61,620 nucleotides of DNA from Rhodobacterales bacterium HKCCSP123 (GCA_015689745.1 WVSO01000013.1:1-61620), one strand, 5' to 3'; counted from the first letter of the stretch, positions 7,892-17,242 are shown. Notes: a model not told the origin generated them from the sequence alone. A program made the numbers and translations.

Positions 7892-10800
7892 CTAGTCCCG
7901 GCGCGCGGCAAGGAGGCGCTGATAGACGGCGTGCAGGTCTGCCGCCTGATCGGCCGAACTGCGCGGAACGATGCGATGCGCAGGCGCCGCCCGGAACCGC
8001 TCGGGGTCGGCATCGATGCGGGCAAGTGCCGCGACAAGCCCATGATGGTCCGAGACATCCACGAGGAAACCGTTCTGCCCATCGACGACATCGGCACCGA
8101 TGGCGCCACGGTCGGATGCGACCACCCAGAGGCCCAGCCCAAGCGCCTCGCGGGTGACGAGGCCGTAGCTTTCGGGCCAGGTCGAAGGCGCGAGCAGAAC
8201 GTCGATCTGCCCGTAGATCCGGCCAACCTCGGAGAGGGGACTTCGCGGAAGGAACAGGACGGGCGTGCCGTTCCAGACCTCGTGCCGGGACTGGCCCGCA
8301 GCCATGGCATGATCGACCACGACGAGGTCCAGGTTTTGGAATTGGCGCGCATGAATGGCCGCTTGCAGCAGCTTGTAACCCTTGTGGCGCGCGGCACCGC
8401 CGATATGGCCCAGCCGGACCCGGCCCTCCGGGCCCGGCTCCCGCACCCGCCCGGGCAGGACCGAAACGCCGTTCTCGACCGTCTCGATCCCGGTCAGACC
8501 GGCCGTTCGGTGCACCTCGGCGAAGGCGTCCGACACGGCCAGAACGGCCGCTGCCCCCGCAAGCCCCCGACGCGTGATCCGGGCGCGCGCCGGCAGGGTC
8601 GCGGTGGCCTCGGGACGGAAATCGTAGGTTTCGGGGGTCCCGTCCGCCGCGATGACGAACTGGTTCGGAGACACCCACCACCCGTCGTGCAGGGTCACGA
8701 CATAGGGCACGTCCCGGCGACGCAACGTGTCGAGGACGGAAGCGGTGAGGCGCTGGATGCAGTGTACATGCACCAGCTCCGGGCGAATGCGTGACAGGAG
8801 CCGGTCGAAGACATCGGCCATCCGGTGATCCTGCACCGTCATGGTGTCGATGCCGTCGCGCGCCGTCACCGTCCAGACCCGGGCCCCGTCGCGGGCATGG
8901 CACCGCAACTCGTAGGGCCGCTCGCCACCCTCGAGCGTGGCGACCACGTCGATTTCGTAGGTATCGCCATGCAGGCGCAGGAGATCGGCGACATTGTCCT
9001 GCACGACGCGCGTGGCCCCGCCGATGTCCTGCGGCGGGTAGAACACATTGACGACCAGCAGTCGGGTCTTGCGTCGGGCCGCTGCGGGCCGGACGGTCTC
9101 GAACATGGCGTCGAAGCGCTGACCCATGATCTGCAGCCCATAGTCGCGCAGGACCCGGTCGCGCGCGGCCGCGCCGATCCGGCGGCCCAGCGCGGGATCG
9201 TCGACCAAGGCCAGCATGGCGGCGACGAAGCCGGCCCTGTCCGTCGCGATCATCCCGGTGACGCCATCCTCGACCACGTCGCGGTAGGTCGCGGTGGGGC
9301 TGACGACGGACGGCACGCCGAGCATCGCCGCCTCCATCCATTTTATCTCGCTCTTGGCGTCGGTCAGGATCGAGGGATCCAGCACCGACAGGGCGATGTC
9401 GGCCCCGGCCAACTCGTCGCAATAGGTCTCGAAATCCCAGATCGGGCTGACGAGGTGCAGATCCGGATGCTCGGGGTCCAGGTGGGTGAGGGCCGGGAAG
9501 TCGCCGACCAGTCTCACTTCCACCCTGCCGGGTCGCCTGGCCAGAAGCTCGGCGATCGCGGGCTCGAGCACCGCCGTGAACTCGGCCTTGTGGGCCTTCG
9601 TGCCCGATCCGTAGTGAATGACGAGCTTCCCGCCCGGGTCCCGTTCCCGCCGGGCCGCCCGGTCGAGGACCTGCATGTGCGGCCTGCCAAGCGCGTTGCG
9701 ATGCAGGAACACCTGCCCGCTGCGGACCACCGATTGCATCGCGTCGCGGATCGTCGGCGTCGAGGCGATCCCGTGCTCGCAGAGACTCATGGCATGCCGG
9801 AAGAGCGGCACGCCGCAGGCGATCGCGCCGTGGTCCCGTGGCGTGATCCGGCCAGCATAGGTCCTCAGCGCCGGCGGAAAGATGGCGGCTTCGAAGATCA
9901 GGTCGTCGCAATCGTAGAAAGTGGCCAGCCCCTGCTGCGCCGCCTCGACGATCACGTCGATCACCGACGGAAGGGCCGGCACGCGCACGAAGATGACGGC
10001 ATCGTAGTCCTCCAGCCGATCGCGGAGACGCTCGAGGTCGATGGCCTGGTGGAACAGATCGGCCTCGTAGCCGGCCGTCCGCAGCTGGTCGATCTTTTGA
10101 TCGGCGCGGTAGAGCTTGCACTGGTAAAGGTCGTCGTTGGCCAGCACCGCGACCTTCCGGATGGCGCCCGAGCGGCGGGGCGCCTCGAAGGGCGGCGTAT
10201 AGAGGGCGAGCGCTTCGGCCAGGAGTCGCTGAACATCCGCGATGGACATGCGCCCGATGAACGATCCGAGGTCGCCCCAGACCGCTTCGAAGATGGCCCG
10301 CCCCAGATCGCGGCGGCGCCGCCGCAGGGCGACGTCGGCGTAGATGGCGTCCGGCAGCGCTCCGGCCGCCTCGAGGGCCTCATGCCAGCGACCCTGGGAG
10401 GCCAGCCGTTCCGCGAGCGTGATGCCGTTGGCACCCGTATCGCCCCCCGGGGGCACGGCCTTTCGCAGCTGGATTTCCGTTCCGGGACGGTTCTGTCGAA
10501 ACAGGATGTCCGCAAGATCGCGGGATGCCCCGGGATGGCCCGGGCTGCGGTCGAGCACGGATCGCAACAGCCACTCCGCCGCGCCCGGATCGCCTGCGCC
10601 CCTGCGTTGCCGCGCGAGGTCCAGCAGAAAACCCTCGACGCCAGGAGCACCGGGATCGAGGACCGAGGCGCCCGGCACCGGCAGCGTCGCCAGGTGATGC
10701 AACGTCGCGGCGAGACCCGCGTCCTCGTCCAGGTCAGCCGAGGCCGCGCGGAAGGCGGGAAGCGCCTCGAGCACGGAATCGGGCAGGTTCACACCGAAAG

Positions 10801-11557
10801 CCATGCCGAACCAGGCGCGCGGATTGGCATGAGCCCCGGCGCGAACGCCGCGTTCGGCCCAATGGCGGCGGAGGGCCGCAGGGTCGTCTGCGGGCGGCGG
10901 CGCGACCCCGGCGAGGGCCAGCGCCTCGCGGTAGAATGCGGGATCGAAGACAAGGTCGGGATGCGGCGGGATCCCCTCGGCCAGGCCCTTGGTGCAGAAA
11001 TGCGCGATCGCCCCCAGCCTGTCGATGCCCGGCAGGCGATGCCCGGCGGCCTCGGCCGCGACGACGTAGAACTCATGCTCGAAGATCTTCTCGAACACCG
11101 GTCCATGCACCCCCAGCGCCAGCCAGAGATGCGTCTCGGTCAGGGCGGCGTCGGCCGGGCCGACCCCTGCGCGCCGCAGGGCGCGGTCGGCCTGCGGGGC
11201 GGACAGGTCCTCGGGCAGGACAAGGCCGTGAAACCGCCTGACAAACGCGGCGTCCCAGGTCTCGGGATCGGCCGAGCGGCCCTCGGCATGGCCAAACTCG
11301 AGGTAGTGAAAAACCGCCTCTCCGGCGCTCGTCACGGCATCCGCGACATCCGGGTTGGCGGCAAGATAGGCGCCGACGTTGAACCCCGTCGCCAGCGCGG
11401 CCGCGTTGCGATGACCGGCCAGCGCAGGATCCACGCCCCGTTTCCGCGCCAGGGCGCGATAGCGGAGCTGCCAGTCCTCGTCGGCACCGCGGAAGCTCAG
11501 CCGGGCGACCCGGTTGCCGATCCTGCGGAAGGTTCTTGCCGTCTCTTCACCAAGCAT
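7892..11557 (-). CDS. Very large glycosyltransferase with two GT-B (GT4-like) units
   Basis: A protein of about 1221 residues. Residues about 1-260 hold two copies of a motif often attached to surface-polysaccharide glycosyltransferases (YLAANPDVADAV with FHYLEFGHAEGRS; then HFCTKGLAEGIPPHPDLVFD). A TPR-like helical stretch follows at about 270-390. A first GT-B unit (about 420-800) includes IHYGSGTKAHKAEF and the donor-side motif KWMEAAMLGVPSVVSP. A second GT4 unit (about 805-1215) includes NVFYPPQDIGGATRVVQDN, VENGVSVLPG, IGGAARHKGY and the EX7E-type region PESYGLVTREALGLGLWVV. It would be cytoplasmic and add sugars to a surface polymer. ATG 11557 is chosen; an in-frame TTG at 11575 is possible. 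It converges on the RTX gene. Confidence 0.82.
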   Translation of the reverse strand: MLGEETARTFRRIGNRVARLSFRGADEDWQLRYRALARKRGVDPALAGHRNAAALATGFNVGAYLAANPDVADAVTSAGEAVFHYLEFGHAEGRSADPETWDAAFVRRFHGLVLPEDLSAPQADRALRRAGVGPADAALTETHLWLALGVHGPVFEKIFEHEFYVVAAEAAGHRLPGIDRLGAIAHFCTKGLAEGIPPHPDLVFDPAFYREALALAGVAPPPADDPAALRRHWAERGVRAGAHANPRAWFGMAFGVNLPDSVLEALPAFRAASADLDEDAGLAATLHHLATLPVPGASVLDPGAPGVEGFLLDLARQRRGAGDPGAAEWLLRSVLDRSPGHPGASRDLADILFRQNRPGTEIQLRKAVPPGGDTGANGITLAERLASQGRWHEALEAAGALPDAIYADVALRRRRRDLGRAIFEAVWGDLGSFIGRMSIADVQRLLAEALALYTPPFEAPRRSGAIRKVAVLANDDLYQCKLYRADQKIDQLRTAGYEADLFHQAIDLERLRDRLEDYDAVIFVRVPALPSVIDVIVEAAQQGLATFYDCDDLIFEAAIFPPALRTYAGRITPRDHGAIACGVPLFRHAMSLCEHGIASTPTIRDAMQSVVRSGQVFLHRNALGRPHMQVLDRAARRERDPGGKLVIHYGSGTKAHKAEFTAVLEPAIAELLARRPGRVEVRLVGDFPALTHLDPEHPDLHLVSPIWDFETYCDELAGADIALSVLDPSILTDAKSEIKWMEAAMLGVPSVVSPTATYRDVVEDGVTGMIATDRAGFVAAMLALVDDPALGRRIGAAARDRVLRDYGLQIMGQRFDAMFETVRPAAARRKTRLLVVNVFYPPQDIGGATRVVQDNVADLLRLHGDTYEIDVVATLEGGERPYELRCHARDGARVWTVTARDGIDTMTVQDHRMADVFDRLLSRIRPELVHVHCIQRLTASVLDTLRRRDVPYVVTLHDGWWVSPNQFVIAADGTPETYDFRPEATATLPARARITRRGLAGAAAVLAVSDAFAEVHRTAGLTGIETVENGVSVLPGRVREPGPEGRVRLGHIGGAARHKGYKLLQAAIHARQFQNLDLVVVDHAMAAGQSRHEVWNGTPVLFLPRSPLSEVGRIYGQIDVLLAPSTWPESYGLVTREALGLGLWVVASDRGAIGADVVDGQNGFLVDVSDHHGLVAALARIDADPERFRAAPAHRIVPRSSADQAADLHAVYQRLLAARRD

Positions 11558-11688
11558 GCCCAACGAAGGCCTCAACCGATACTCAACCGGAGTTCCTTAT
11601 CCCGGCAGGCGGCCCGTGTCATCCGCGATGGCGCCGCCTTGCACCTCGGGCGGCGGGTCCATAGAACCGTCGCCAAGGAGGCCCCGCC

Positions 11689-13215
11689 ATGCCGAACGAC
11701 CACACGCCGAAGCCCGTCGTCCTCTGCATCCTCGATGGCTGGGGCATCGGCCCGACCGAGGCCGACAACGCGCCCCTGCTGGCCCGGACGCCCACGATGG
11801 ACCGGCTGATGGCGACCTGCCCCCACGCGACGCTCACCACCCATGGCCGCTCCGCGGGCCTGCCCGAGGGGCAGATGGGCAATTCCGAGGTCGGGCACAC
11901 CAACATCGGCGCGGGCCGTGTCGTGGCGATGGACCTCGGGATGATCGACCTTGCGATCGAGGATGGCAGCTTCTTCGAGAAGGCCGCTCTGGCCGATTTC
12001 ATCGCCACCCTGAAAACGAGCGGCGGGCGGGCGCATGTGGCGGGCCTCGCCTCGCCGGGGGGGGTGCATTCGCACCAGTCACACATCGTCGCCGCGGCTC
12101 GTGCGCTCACCGATGCGGGGCTCGAGGTCCTGGTCCACGCCATCACCGACGGGCGCGACGTCGCGCCCAAATCCGCCGCCGGGCAGGTCGCTCAGCTGGA
12201 GGCGGATTTGCCCGAAGGCGCGCGGATCGTTACCGTGTCGGGGCGCTACTTCGCCATGGACCGCGACAACCGGTGGGACCGGGTGCAGCGCGCCTATGAC
12301 GTGATGGCGGAGGCCAAGGGCGCCAGCGGTCCGGATGCCCGCGCGATCATCGAAGCCGCCTATGACGCCGACAGGACCGACGAGTTCATCGAGCCGGCCG
12401 TGGTCGCGGGCTACGACGGGATGGCCGAGGGAGACGGCCTCTTCTTCGTGAACTTCCGCGCCGACCGGGCGCGCGAGATCCTCGCGGCCCTCGGCGACCC
12501 CGATTTCGACGGCTTCGAGCGCGGGCCCCGCCCGCCGCTGGCGGCCCGCCTCGGCATGGTCGATTACTCGAAAGCGCATGACGCCTACATGACCACGATG
12601 TTCCCCAAACAGGAGATCGTGAACACGCTGGCCGAATGGGTGGCGAAACAGGGACTCAGGCAGTTCCACATCGCCGAGACCGAGAAATACCCCCATGTCA
12701 CCTTCTTCCTGAACGGCGGAAAGGAGCCGCCGGTCGAAGGCGAAGACCGCTACATGGCCGCCTCGCCCAAGGTCGCCACCTATGACCTGCAGCCCGAGAT
12801 GTCGGCGGGCGAAGTGACCGACCACCTGGTCGAGGCGATCGGTGCGGGCTACGACCTGATCGTTGTGAACTACGCCAACCCCGACATGGTCGGGCATACC
12901 GGCGATCTGTCCGCCGCGATCAAGGCCTGCGAGGCGGTCGACGACGGCCTCGGCCGCGCGGTTGCGGCGCTGGAGAAGGTGGGCGGCGCGATGATCGTCA
13001 CCGCCGACCACGGCAATTGCGAGACCATGCTGGACCCCGCGACCGGCGGGCCGCACACGGCGCATACGCTGAACCCGGTTCCCGTGATCCTGTTCGGCGG
13101 GCCCGGGGGGGCGGGCCTGCGCGACGGCATCCTTGCCGATCTCGCGCCCAGCCTGTTGCAGCTGATGGGCCTGCCGCAGCCGCCGGAGATGACGGGGAAG
13201 ACGCTCATCACATGA
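11689..13215 (+). CDS. gpmI: 2,3-bisphosphoglycerate-independent phosphoglycerate mutase
   Basis: Interconverts 3- and 2-phosphoglycerate in glycolysis/gluconeogenesis as a di-Mn enzyme of the alkaline-phosphatase superfamily. The 508-residue length is standard. Visible motifs are VVLCILDGWG near the N-terminus, the catalytic serine in GQMGNSEVGH (about residue 65), GGVHSHQSH, ITDGRDVAPKSA, FVNFRADRAREI and the metal-binding C-terminal NYANPDMVGHTG and VTADHGNCETM. AAGGAGG lies just before the ATG. The stop overlaps the next start (ATGA). Confidence 0.97.
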   Translation: MPNDHTPKPVVLCILDGWGIGPTEADNAPLLARTPTMDRLMATCPHATLTTHGRSAGLPEGQMGNSEVGHTNIGAGRVVAMDLGMIDLAIEDGSFFEKAALADFIATLKTSGGRAHVAGLASPGGVHSHQSHIVAAARALTDAGLEVLVHAITDGRDVAPKSAAGQVAQLEADLPEGARIVTVSGRYFAMDRDNRWDRVQRAYDVMAEAKGASGPDARAIIEAAYDADRTDEFIEPAVVAGYDGMAEGDGLFFVNFRADRAREILAALGDPDFDGFERGPRPPLAARLGMVDYSKAHDAYMTTMFPKQEIVNTLAEWVAKQGLRQFHIAETEKYPHVTFFLNGGKEPPVEGEDRYMAASPKVATYDLQPEMSAGEVTDHLVEAIGAGYDLIVVNYANPDMVGHTGDLSAAIKACEAVDDGLGRAVAALEKVGGAMIVTADHGNCETMLDPATGGPHTAHTLNPVPVILFGGPGGAGLRDGILADLAPSLLQLMGLPQPPEMTGKTLIT

Positions 13216-14345
13216 TCCTGCGCACGGCCCTCGCCGCCCTCCTGCTCCTGACCGCCCCGGCACGGGCCGAACTCGACGCCGCCGCGACCGCGTCCCGCGC
13301 GGCGGAGATGCTGGAGCAGGCGGGCTTCGCCCTGCTCGAGGCCGAGGGCGCGCGCGACCGGGTCGAGGCGCTGACCCAGACGGTGCGCGCCTACGAGGAA
13401 GGGTTGCTCGCGCTGCGAGAGGGCATCCGGCAGGCCGCGCTGCGCGAACGGACGATCCTGCTGGTCTTCGAAGCCGAGCGCGACCGCCTTTCGCGGCTTC
13501 TGGGCGTGCTGCAAAGCATCGAGGGCGCGCCCGCGCCGCTTCTGCTGATGCACCCCGAGGGCGCGCTGGGCACCGCGCGCTCGGGCATGATCGTCTCGGA
13601 GGTCACCCCCGCCGTCGCCGAGGAGGCCCGGGCGCTGCGCGGCCAGTTGCAGGAGCTTGCGACGCTGCGCGCGCTGCAGGACGGGGCAGTGGCGCAGCTG
13701 ACCGCGGCGCTGGAGCGCGCGCAGGACGCGCGCAGCGCCCTGAGCCAGGCCATCGCCGAGCGGCGGATGCTGCCCGAGAACTTCTCCCGGGACGAAGCCG
13801 GCATGACGGAGCTGCTGGACAGCGTCGAGTCGCTCGACGGCCTCGCCGCGCTCCTGTCGGCGGACCCGCCCGAGGGCGCGCCGGACCTGCCCGATTTCTC
13901 GGACGCACGCGGCAGCCTGCCCATGCCGATCCTCGGCACGCTCCTGCGGTCCTACGGCGAGGCGGATGCCGCCGGCGTGACGCGGCCCGGCCTGGTCTTG
14001 GCGACCCGTCCCCGCGCGCTGGTCACCGCGCCCTGGCCCGCCTCGGTCCGCTATGCCGGACCGCTTCTGGACTACGGAAATGTGATCATCCTCGAACCCG
14101 AAGGAGGCTATCTCGTGGTTCTCGCGGGGCTCGGCACCCTTTACGTCAGTGCCGGGGGTCTCGTACCCTCGGGTGCGCCGCTGGGGCTGATGCCTGGCGA
14201 TCCGGGGGCCGAAAATGAAGAATTGATCCTGCGCGAGCCGCAAACGGCTGGCGCAGGGCTGGCAGAAACGCTCTATATCGAGCTGCGGGAAAACGGTGCG
14301 CCCGTCGATCCGGCCGACTGGTTCGCCGAAACGACGCGCGACTGA
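13212..14345 (+). CDS. envC: EnvC-like murein hydrolase activator with degenerate LytM domain
   Basis: A 377-residue periplasmic protein. It has a Sec signal (MILRTALAALLLLTAPARA), a long coiled coil at about residues 25-190, and a C-terminal LytM/peptidase M23-like fold (about 265-350: VRYAGPLLDYGNVIILEPEG). The zinc ligands of active M23 peptidases (HxxxD and HxH) are not visible; the usual HGGGY..YAHL is replaced by PEGGYLVVLAGLGTLYV. That matches EnvC-type proteins, which activate amidases during septum splitting rather than cutting themselves. Its ATG overlaps the gpmI stop, and ctpA follows after 18 nt. The gpmI-envC-ctpA order is common in alphaproteobacteria. Confidence 0.85.
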   Translation: MILRTALAALLLLTAPARAELDAAATASRAAEMLEQAGFALLEAEGARDRVEALTQTVRAYEEGLLALREGIRQAALRERTILLVFEAERDRLSRLLGVLQSIEGAPAPLLLMHPEGALGTARSGMIVSEVTPAVAEEARALRGQLQELATLRALQDGAVAQLTAALERAQDARSALSQAIAERRMLPENFSRDEAGMTELLDSVESLDGLAALLSADPPEGAPDLPDFSDARGSLPMPILGTLLRSYGEADAAGVTRPGLVLATRPRALVTAPWPASVRYAGPLLDYGNVIILEPEGGYLVVLAGLGTLYVSAGGLVPSGAPLGLMPGDPGAENEELILREPQTAGAGLAETLYIELRENGAPVDPADWFAETTRD

Positions 14346-14363
14346 GACGAAGGATAGGACACC

Positions 14364-15698
14364 ATGAACAAGCTGATGATCGCAGCCATCGGGGGGATCG
14401 CGGGGGGTGTCCTGCTGAGCACCCAGGTGGCCGGACCGCTCATCGCGCAAGAGGATCGCGCGAATGCATCGGTCTACGAACAGCTTGACCTGTTCGGCGA
14501 CATCTTCGAACGCATCCGCGCCAACTACGTCGAGGAAGTGGACGAGGCCGCCCTGATCGAGGCCGCGATCAACGGCATGCTCACCTCTCTCGACCCGCAT
14601 TCGAGCTACCTGCCGCCGAATGATTTCGACGACATGCAGGTGCAGACCCGCGGCGAATTCGGCGGCCTTGGCATCGAGGTGACGCAGGAAGACGGCTTCG
14701 TCCGCGTCATCACGCCGATGGACGACACCCCCGCGATGGAAGCGGGCGTCGAGGCGGGCGATTTCATCACCCATGTCGACGGCGAGGCGCTTCTGGGCCT
14801 GACCCTGGAAGAGGCGGTCGACCTGATGCGCGGTCCCGTCGGATCGGAGATCGTCATCACCATCGTCCGCGAGGGCGAGGATGAACCCTTCGACATCACG
14901 ATCGTCCGCGACAGGATCCGGCTGACCGCCGTCCGCCACAGGCTTGAGGGGAATACCGCGATCCTGCGCGTCTCGACCTTCAACGACCAGACCTATCCGA
15001 ACCTGCGCGAAGGTCTTCAGGAGATGATCGAAGAGGTCGGCGGCCTCGCCAACCTGAACGGCGTCGTGCTCGACCTGCGCAACAACCCCGGCGGCCTGCT
15101 GAGCCAGGCGATCCGCGTGTCGGACGCGTTCCTCGAACAGGGCGAGATCGTCTCGACCCGCGGCCGTCAGCCGGAGGATGGCGAACGCTACAACGCAACC
15201 CCCGGCGACCTGATCGAGGGGCTTCCGCTTGTGGTCCTGGTGAATGGCGGTTCGGCGTCCGCGTCCGAGATCGTGGCCGGCGCGCTGCAGGATCATCGCC
15301 GCGCCGTGGTGGTGGGGACCAACAGCTTCGGCAAGGGCTCGGTCCAGTCCATCATGCCGCTGGCGGGCAATGGCGCGATGCGCCTGACCACGTCGCTCTA
15401 CTACACGCCGTCGGGGCGGTCGATCCAGGCCCTCGGCATCGCGCCCGACATCCTCGTCGAACAGCGGGACCCGATCGAGATGGACGAGGAAGAGGAAAGC
15501 GCCGTCAGCCGCCGCAACGAGGCAAGCCTGCGCGGCGCGCTGCAGAACTCGACCCTGACCGAAGACGAGTTGCGCCAGCTCGAGGAGGAGCAGGCCATCG
15601 CCGAGGCGACCGCGCGCCTCCGGAACGAGGATTACCAGCTGGCCTATGCCATCGACATCCTCACCGGCCTGAACGCGCTCGGCCCGCGCGGCAACTGA
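14364..15698 (+). CDS. ctpA: Carboxy-terminal processing protease CtpA (S41 family)
   Basis: Periplasmic serine protease with a PDZ domain that trims or degrades C-termini of envelope proteins. The N-terminal hydrophobic segment (IAAIGGIAGGVLLSTQVAG) acts as signal or anchor. The PDZ domain lies at about residues 85-165 (GGLGIEVTQEDGFVRVITPM). The protease core contains GVVLDLRNNPGGLLSQAI, the catalytic serine in GSASASEIVAGAL (about residue 300) and the lysine in GTNSFGKGSVQ about 25 residues later. The length of 444 fits the family. GAAGGATAGGACACC precedes the ATG. It sits with envC and rppH in a rightward operon. Confidence 0.95.
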   Translation: MNKLMIAAIGGIAGGVLLSTQVAGPLIAQEDRANASVYEQLDLFGDIFERIRANYVEEVDEAALIEAAINGMLTSLDPHSSYLPPNDFDDMQVQTRGEFGGLGIEVTQEDGFVRVITPMDDTPAMEAGVEAGDFITHVDGEALLGLTLEEAVDLMRGPVGSEIVITIVREGEDEPFDITIVRDRIRLTAVRHRLEGNTAILRVSTFNDQTYPNLREGLQEMIEEVGGLANLNGVVLDLRNNPGGLLSQAIRVSDAFLEQGEIVSTRGRQPEDGERYNATPGDLIEGLPLVVLVNGGSASASEIVAGALQDHRRAVVVGTNSFGKGSVQSIMPLAGNGAMRLTTSLYYTPSGRSIQALGIAPDILVEQRDPIEMDEEEESAVSRRNEASLRGALQNSTLTEDELRQLEEEQAIAEATARLRNEDYQLAYAIDILTGLNALGPRGN

Positions 15699-15710
15699 CG
15701 CCAGGCGCCC

Positions 15711-16184
15711 GTGACGCCCGACGAGATCGCGCGCCTGCCCTACCGGCCCTGCGTCGGGGTGGTGCTGATGCACCCCGACGGGCGCGTCTTCGCGGGGCAA
15801 CGCGCCGACATGGCGCTGCCCGCCTGGCAGATGCCGCAGGGGGGTATCGACAGGGGCGAAACCCCGGTCGAGGCCGCCTTGCGCGAGCTGCGCGAGGAAA
15901 CCGGGGTCGCGGCGGAGCATGTCACCGTTCTGGGCGAGACGGCGGACTGGCTGCCCTATGACCTGCCGCCCGAGGTCCTGCCCTATCGCGGCAGGTATCG
16001 CGGGCAGACGCAGAAATGGGTGTTGATGCGCCTCGACGCGGGCGACGAGGTGATCGACCTCAGCCACGAGGACGTGGAGTTTTCCGACTGGCGCTGGATG
16101 GGCGGTGACGAGCTGCTCGGCTTGATCGTGCCGTTCAAGCGCCCGATCTACGAGGCCGTCCTGACCGAGTTCGGGCTTGTCTGA
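15711..16184 (+). CDS. rppH: RNA pyrophosphohydrolase RppH (Nudix)
   Basis: Removes pyrophosphate from the 5' end of triphosphorylated mRNA and so starts decay; it is also classed with IalA/NudH dinucleoside polyphosphate hydrolases. The Nudix box is intact (GGIDRGETPVEAALRELREE followed by TG, about residues 45-67). The RppH-specific segments PYRPCVGVVL, WQMPQGGI and YRGQTQKWVLMRL are also present. It starts with GTG at 15711, 12 nt after ctpA. Length is 157 residues, standard for the family. Confidence 0.95.
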   Translation: MTPDEIARLPYRPCVGVVLMHPDGRVFAGQRADMALPAWQMPQGGIDRGETPVEAALRELREETGVAAEHVTVLGETADWLPYDLPPEVLPYRGRYRGQTQKWVLMRLDAGDEVIDLSHEDVEFSDWRWMGGDELLGLIVPFKRPIYEAVLTEFGLV

Positions 16185-16268
16185 ACCCGGTGCGGATTTC
16201 CCGACTGTGGGCGACCGCCGCCGCGATGTAACCTCGGCCCTGATGCCAGCCCCTTCCGAGGTCCCGCC

Positions 16269-16718
16269 ATGCGCGCCCTGCCCCTTTGCCTTGCGATCCT
16301 TTCCGCCAGCCCGGCTGCGGCCTTCATCTGCCCCGATCCCGACCCGGTGCGGGACTTCCAGGCCATCGCCGCCTCGCCGCACGGCTTCGTCGTGGTCTGG
16401 GGCGACCTGAGCGCAACCGGGGCGGGGCAGGAGAGCGGCACCGTCCTGCAGATGCCCATGCGCGTGCAGGGAAGGCAGCTTGGTCGTGCCGGCTTCACCA
16501 CGCCGGTAACGCTCGATTTCACGCTGCGCCACGACTGTGGCACCGCGCTGTCCTGCCCGGTGGCCGCCGCCGAGGGCGAGGCGCTGGTGTTCCTCCGCCG
16601 CGAGGGCGAGGGGCTGGTGCTGGAACCCGGACTGTGCAGCGAGCGCGCGCATTTCGGCATCGACCGTGCGACGCTGGATGCCGTGGCCGCCTGCCACGGG
16701 CGGGGGGACTGCGACTGA
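16269..16718 (+). CDS. Small secreted protein of unknown function
   Basis: I do not recognise this 149-residue protein. It has a short Sec signal (MRALPLCLAILSASPAAAF) and a mature part with six cysteines (CPDPDP, RHDCGTALSCP, GLCSE, ACHGRGDC), suggesting a disulphide-stabilised periplasmic or extracellular domain. The body is beta-rich (FVVVWGDLSA, VTLDFTLRHDC, EALVFLRREGEGLVLEPG). GAGG lies about 7 nt before the ATG. It follows rppH by 84 nt on the same strand and converges on the VOC gene. Confidence 0.7.
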   Translation: MRALPLCLAILSASPAAAFICPDPDPVRDFQAIAASPHGFVVVWGDLSATGAGQESGTVLQMPMRVQGRQLGRAGFTTPVTLDFTLRHDCGTALSCPVAAAEGEALVFLRREGEGLVLEPGLCSERAHFGIDRATLDAVAACHGRGDCD

Positions 16719-16754
16719 CTGCGGTCCGCCGGATCCCGCGCCGGGCTGGCGGCG

Positions 16755-17141
16755 TCAGCCGGTCTCGTAGATCTCCAGCGGCAGGCCGTCTGGGTCCTTG
16801 AAGAAGGTGAAGGCGCGGCCCGTAAGCGCGTCGATGCGGATCGGCTCGACCTCCAAGCCCTTCGCCTCCAGCGCCCTGGCCACCTGCGCCACGTCCGCGA
16901 CCGCGAAGGCGAGATGGCGCAGCCCCTGCGCCTCGGGGCTGTTGGGGCGAGCAGGTGGATCGGGGAAGGAGAAGAGCTCGATCTGCGCGCCGTCGGGCAG
17001 GGCGAGATCGAGCTTCCATGACCCGCGCTCGGCACGGAAGGTCTCGGCCACGACCCGCAGGCCGAGTGTTTCGGTGTAAAAGGCTTTCGACCGGTCGTAG
17101 TCCGAACAGATGATCGCGACGTGATGGATGCCCTGCAGCAT
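16755..17141 (-). CDS. VOC-family protein (glyoxalase/dioxygenase superfamily, YaeR/GloA2-like)
   Basis: A 128-residue single vicinal-oxygen-chelate module. It begins MLQGIHHVAIICSDYDRSKA and has the metal-ligand positions HHVAI, QIELFSFPDPP, GLRHLAFAVAD and the C-terminal DPDGLPLEIYET. These give the usual beta-alpha-beta-beta-beta pattern and match the SMU1112c/YaeR subgroup annotated as lactoylglutathione-lyase-like; the substrate cannot be told. ATG 17141 is preferred (GAGGGG 5 nt upstream) over longer starts reaching 17222. It is divergent from dnaE2. Confidence 0.85.
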   Translation of the reverse strand: MLQGIHHVAIICSDYDRSKAFYTETLGLRVVAETFRAERGSWKLDLALPDGAQIELFSFPDPPARPNSPEAQGLRHLAFAVADVAQVARALEAKGLEVEPIRIDALTGRAFTFFKDPDGLPLEIYETG

Positions 17142-17216
17142 GGCGGCCCCTCGGGATGCGGTTGCACCTCTCTCCTGCCTCATCGCCACGTGCCTGCCAA
17201 GCGGGACTCCAAATGA

Positions 17217-17231
17217 GAACAAAAGGTGAAT
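17217..17231 (+). promoter_or_regulatory. Candidate LexA (SOS) box upstream of dnaE2
   Basis: GAAC, 7 nt, GAAT at 17217-17231, 12 nt before the dnaE2 ATG. Alphaproteobacterial LexA recognises GAACN7GAAC/GTTCN7GTTC, so this matches 7 of 8 defined bases. dnaE2 is an SOS gene in this class, which supports the reading. Confidence 0.5.
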
Positions 17232-17242
17232 ATACTGTCGGC

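Noticed and set aside
8825-11809. Long rightward ORF (about 994 codons) opposite the large glycosyltransferase
   Set aside because: Antisense shadow. The leftward frame has clear GT-B motifs and this one has none.
12870-16697. Very long leftward ORF (about 1275 codons) opposite gpmI, envC, ctpA and rppH
   Set aside because: It runs antisense to four well-recognised genes, with composition typical of GC-rich shadow frames and no recognisable domain.
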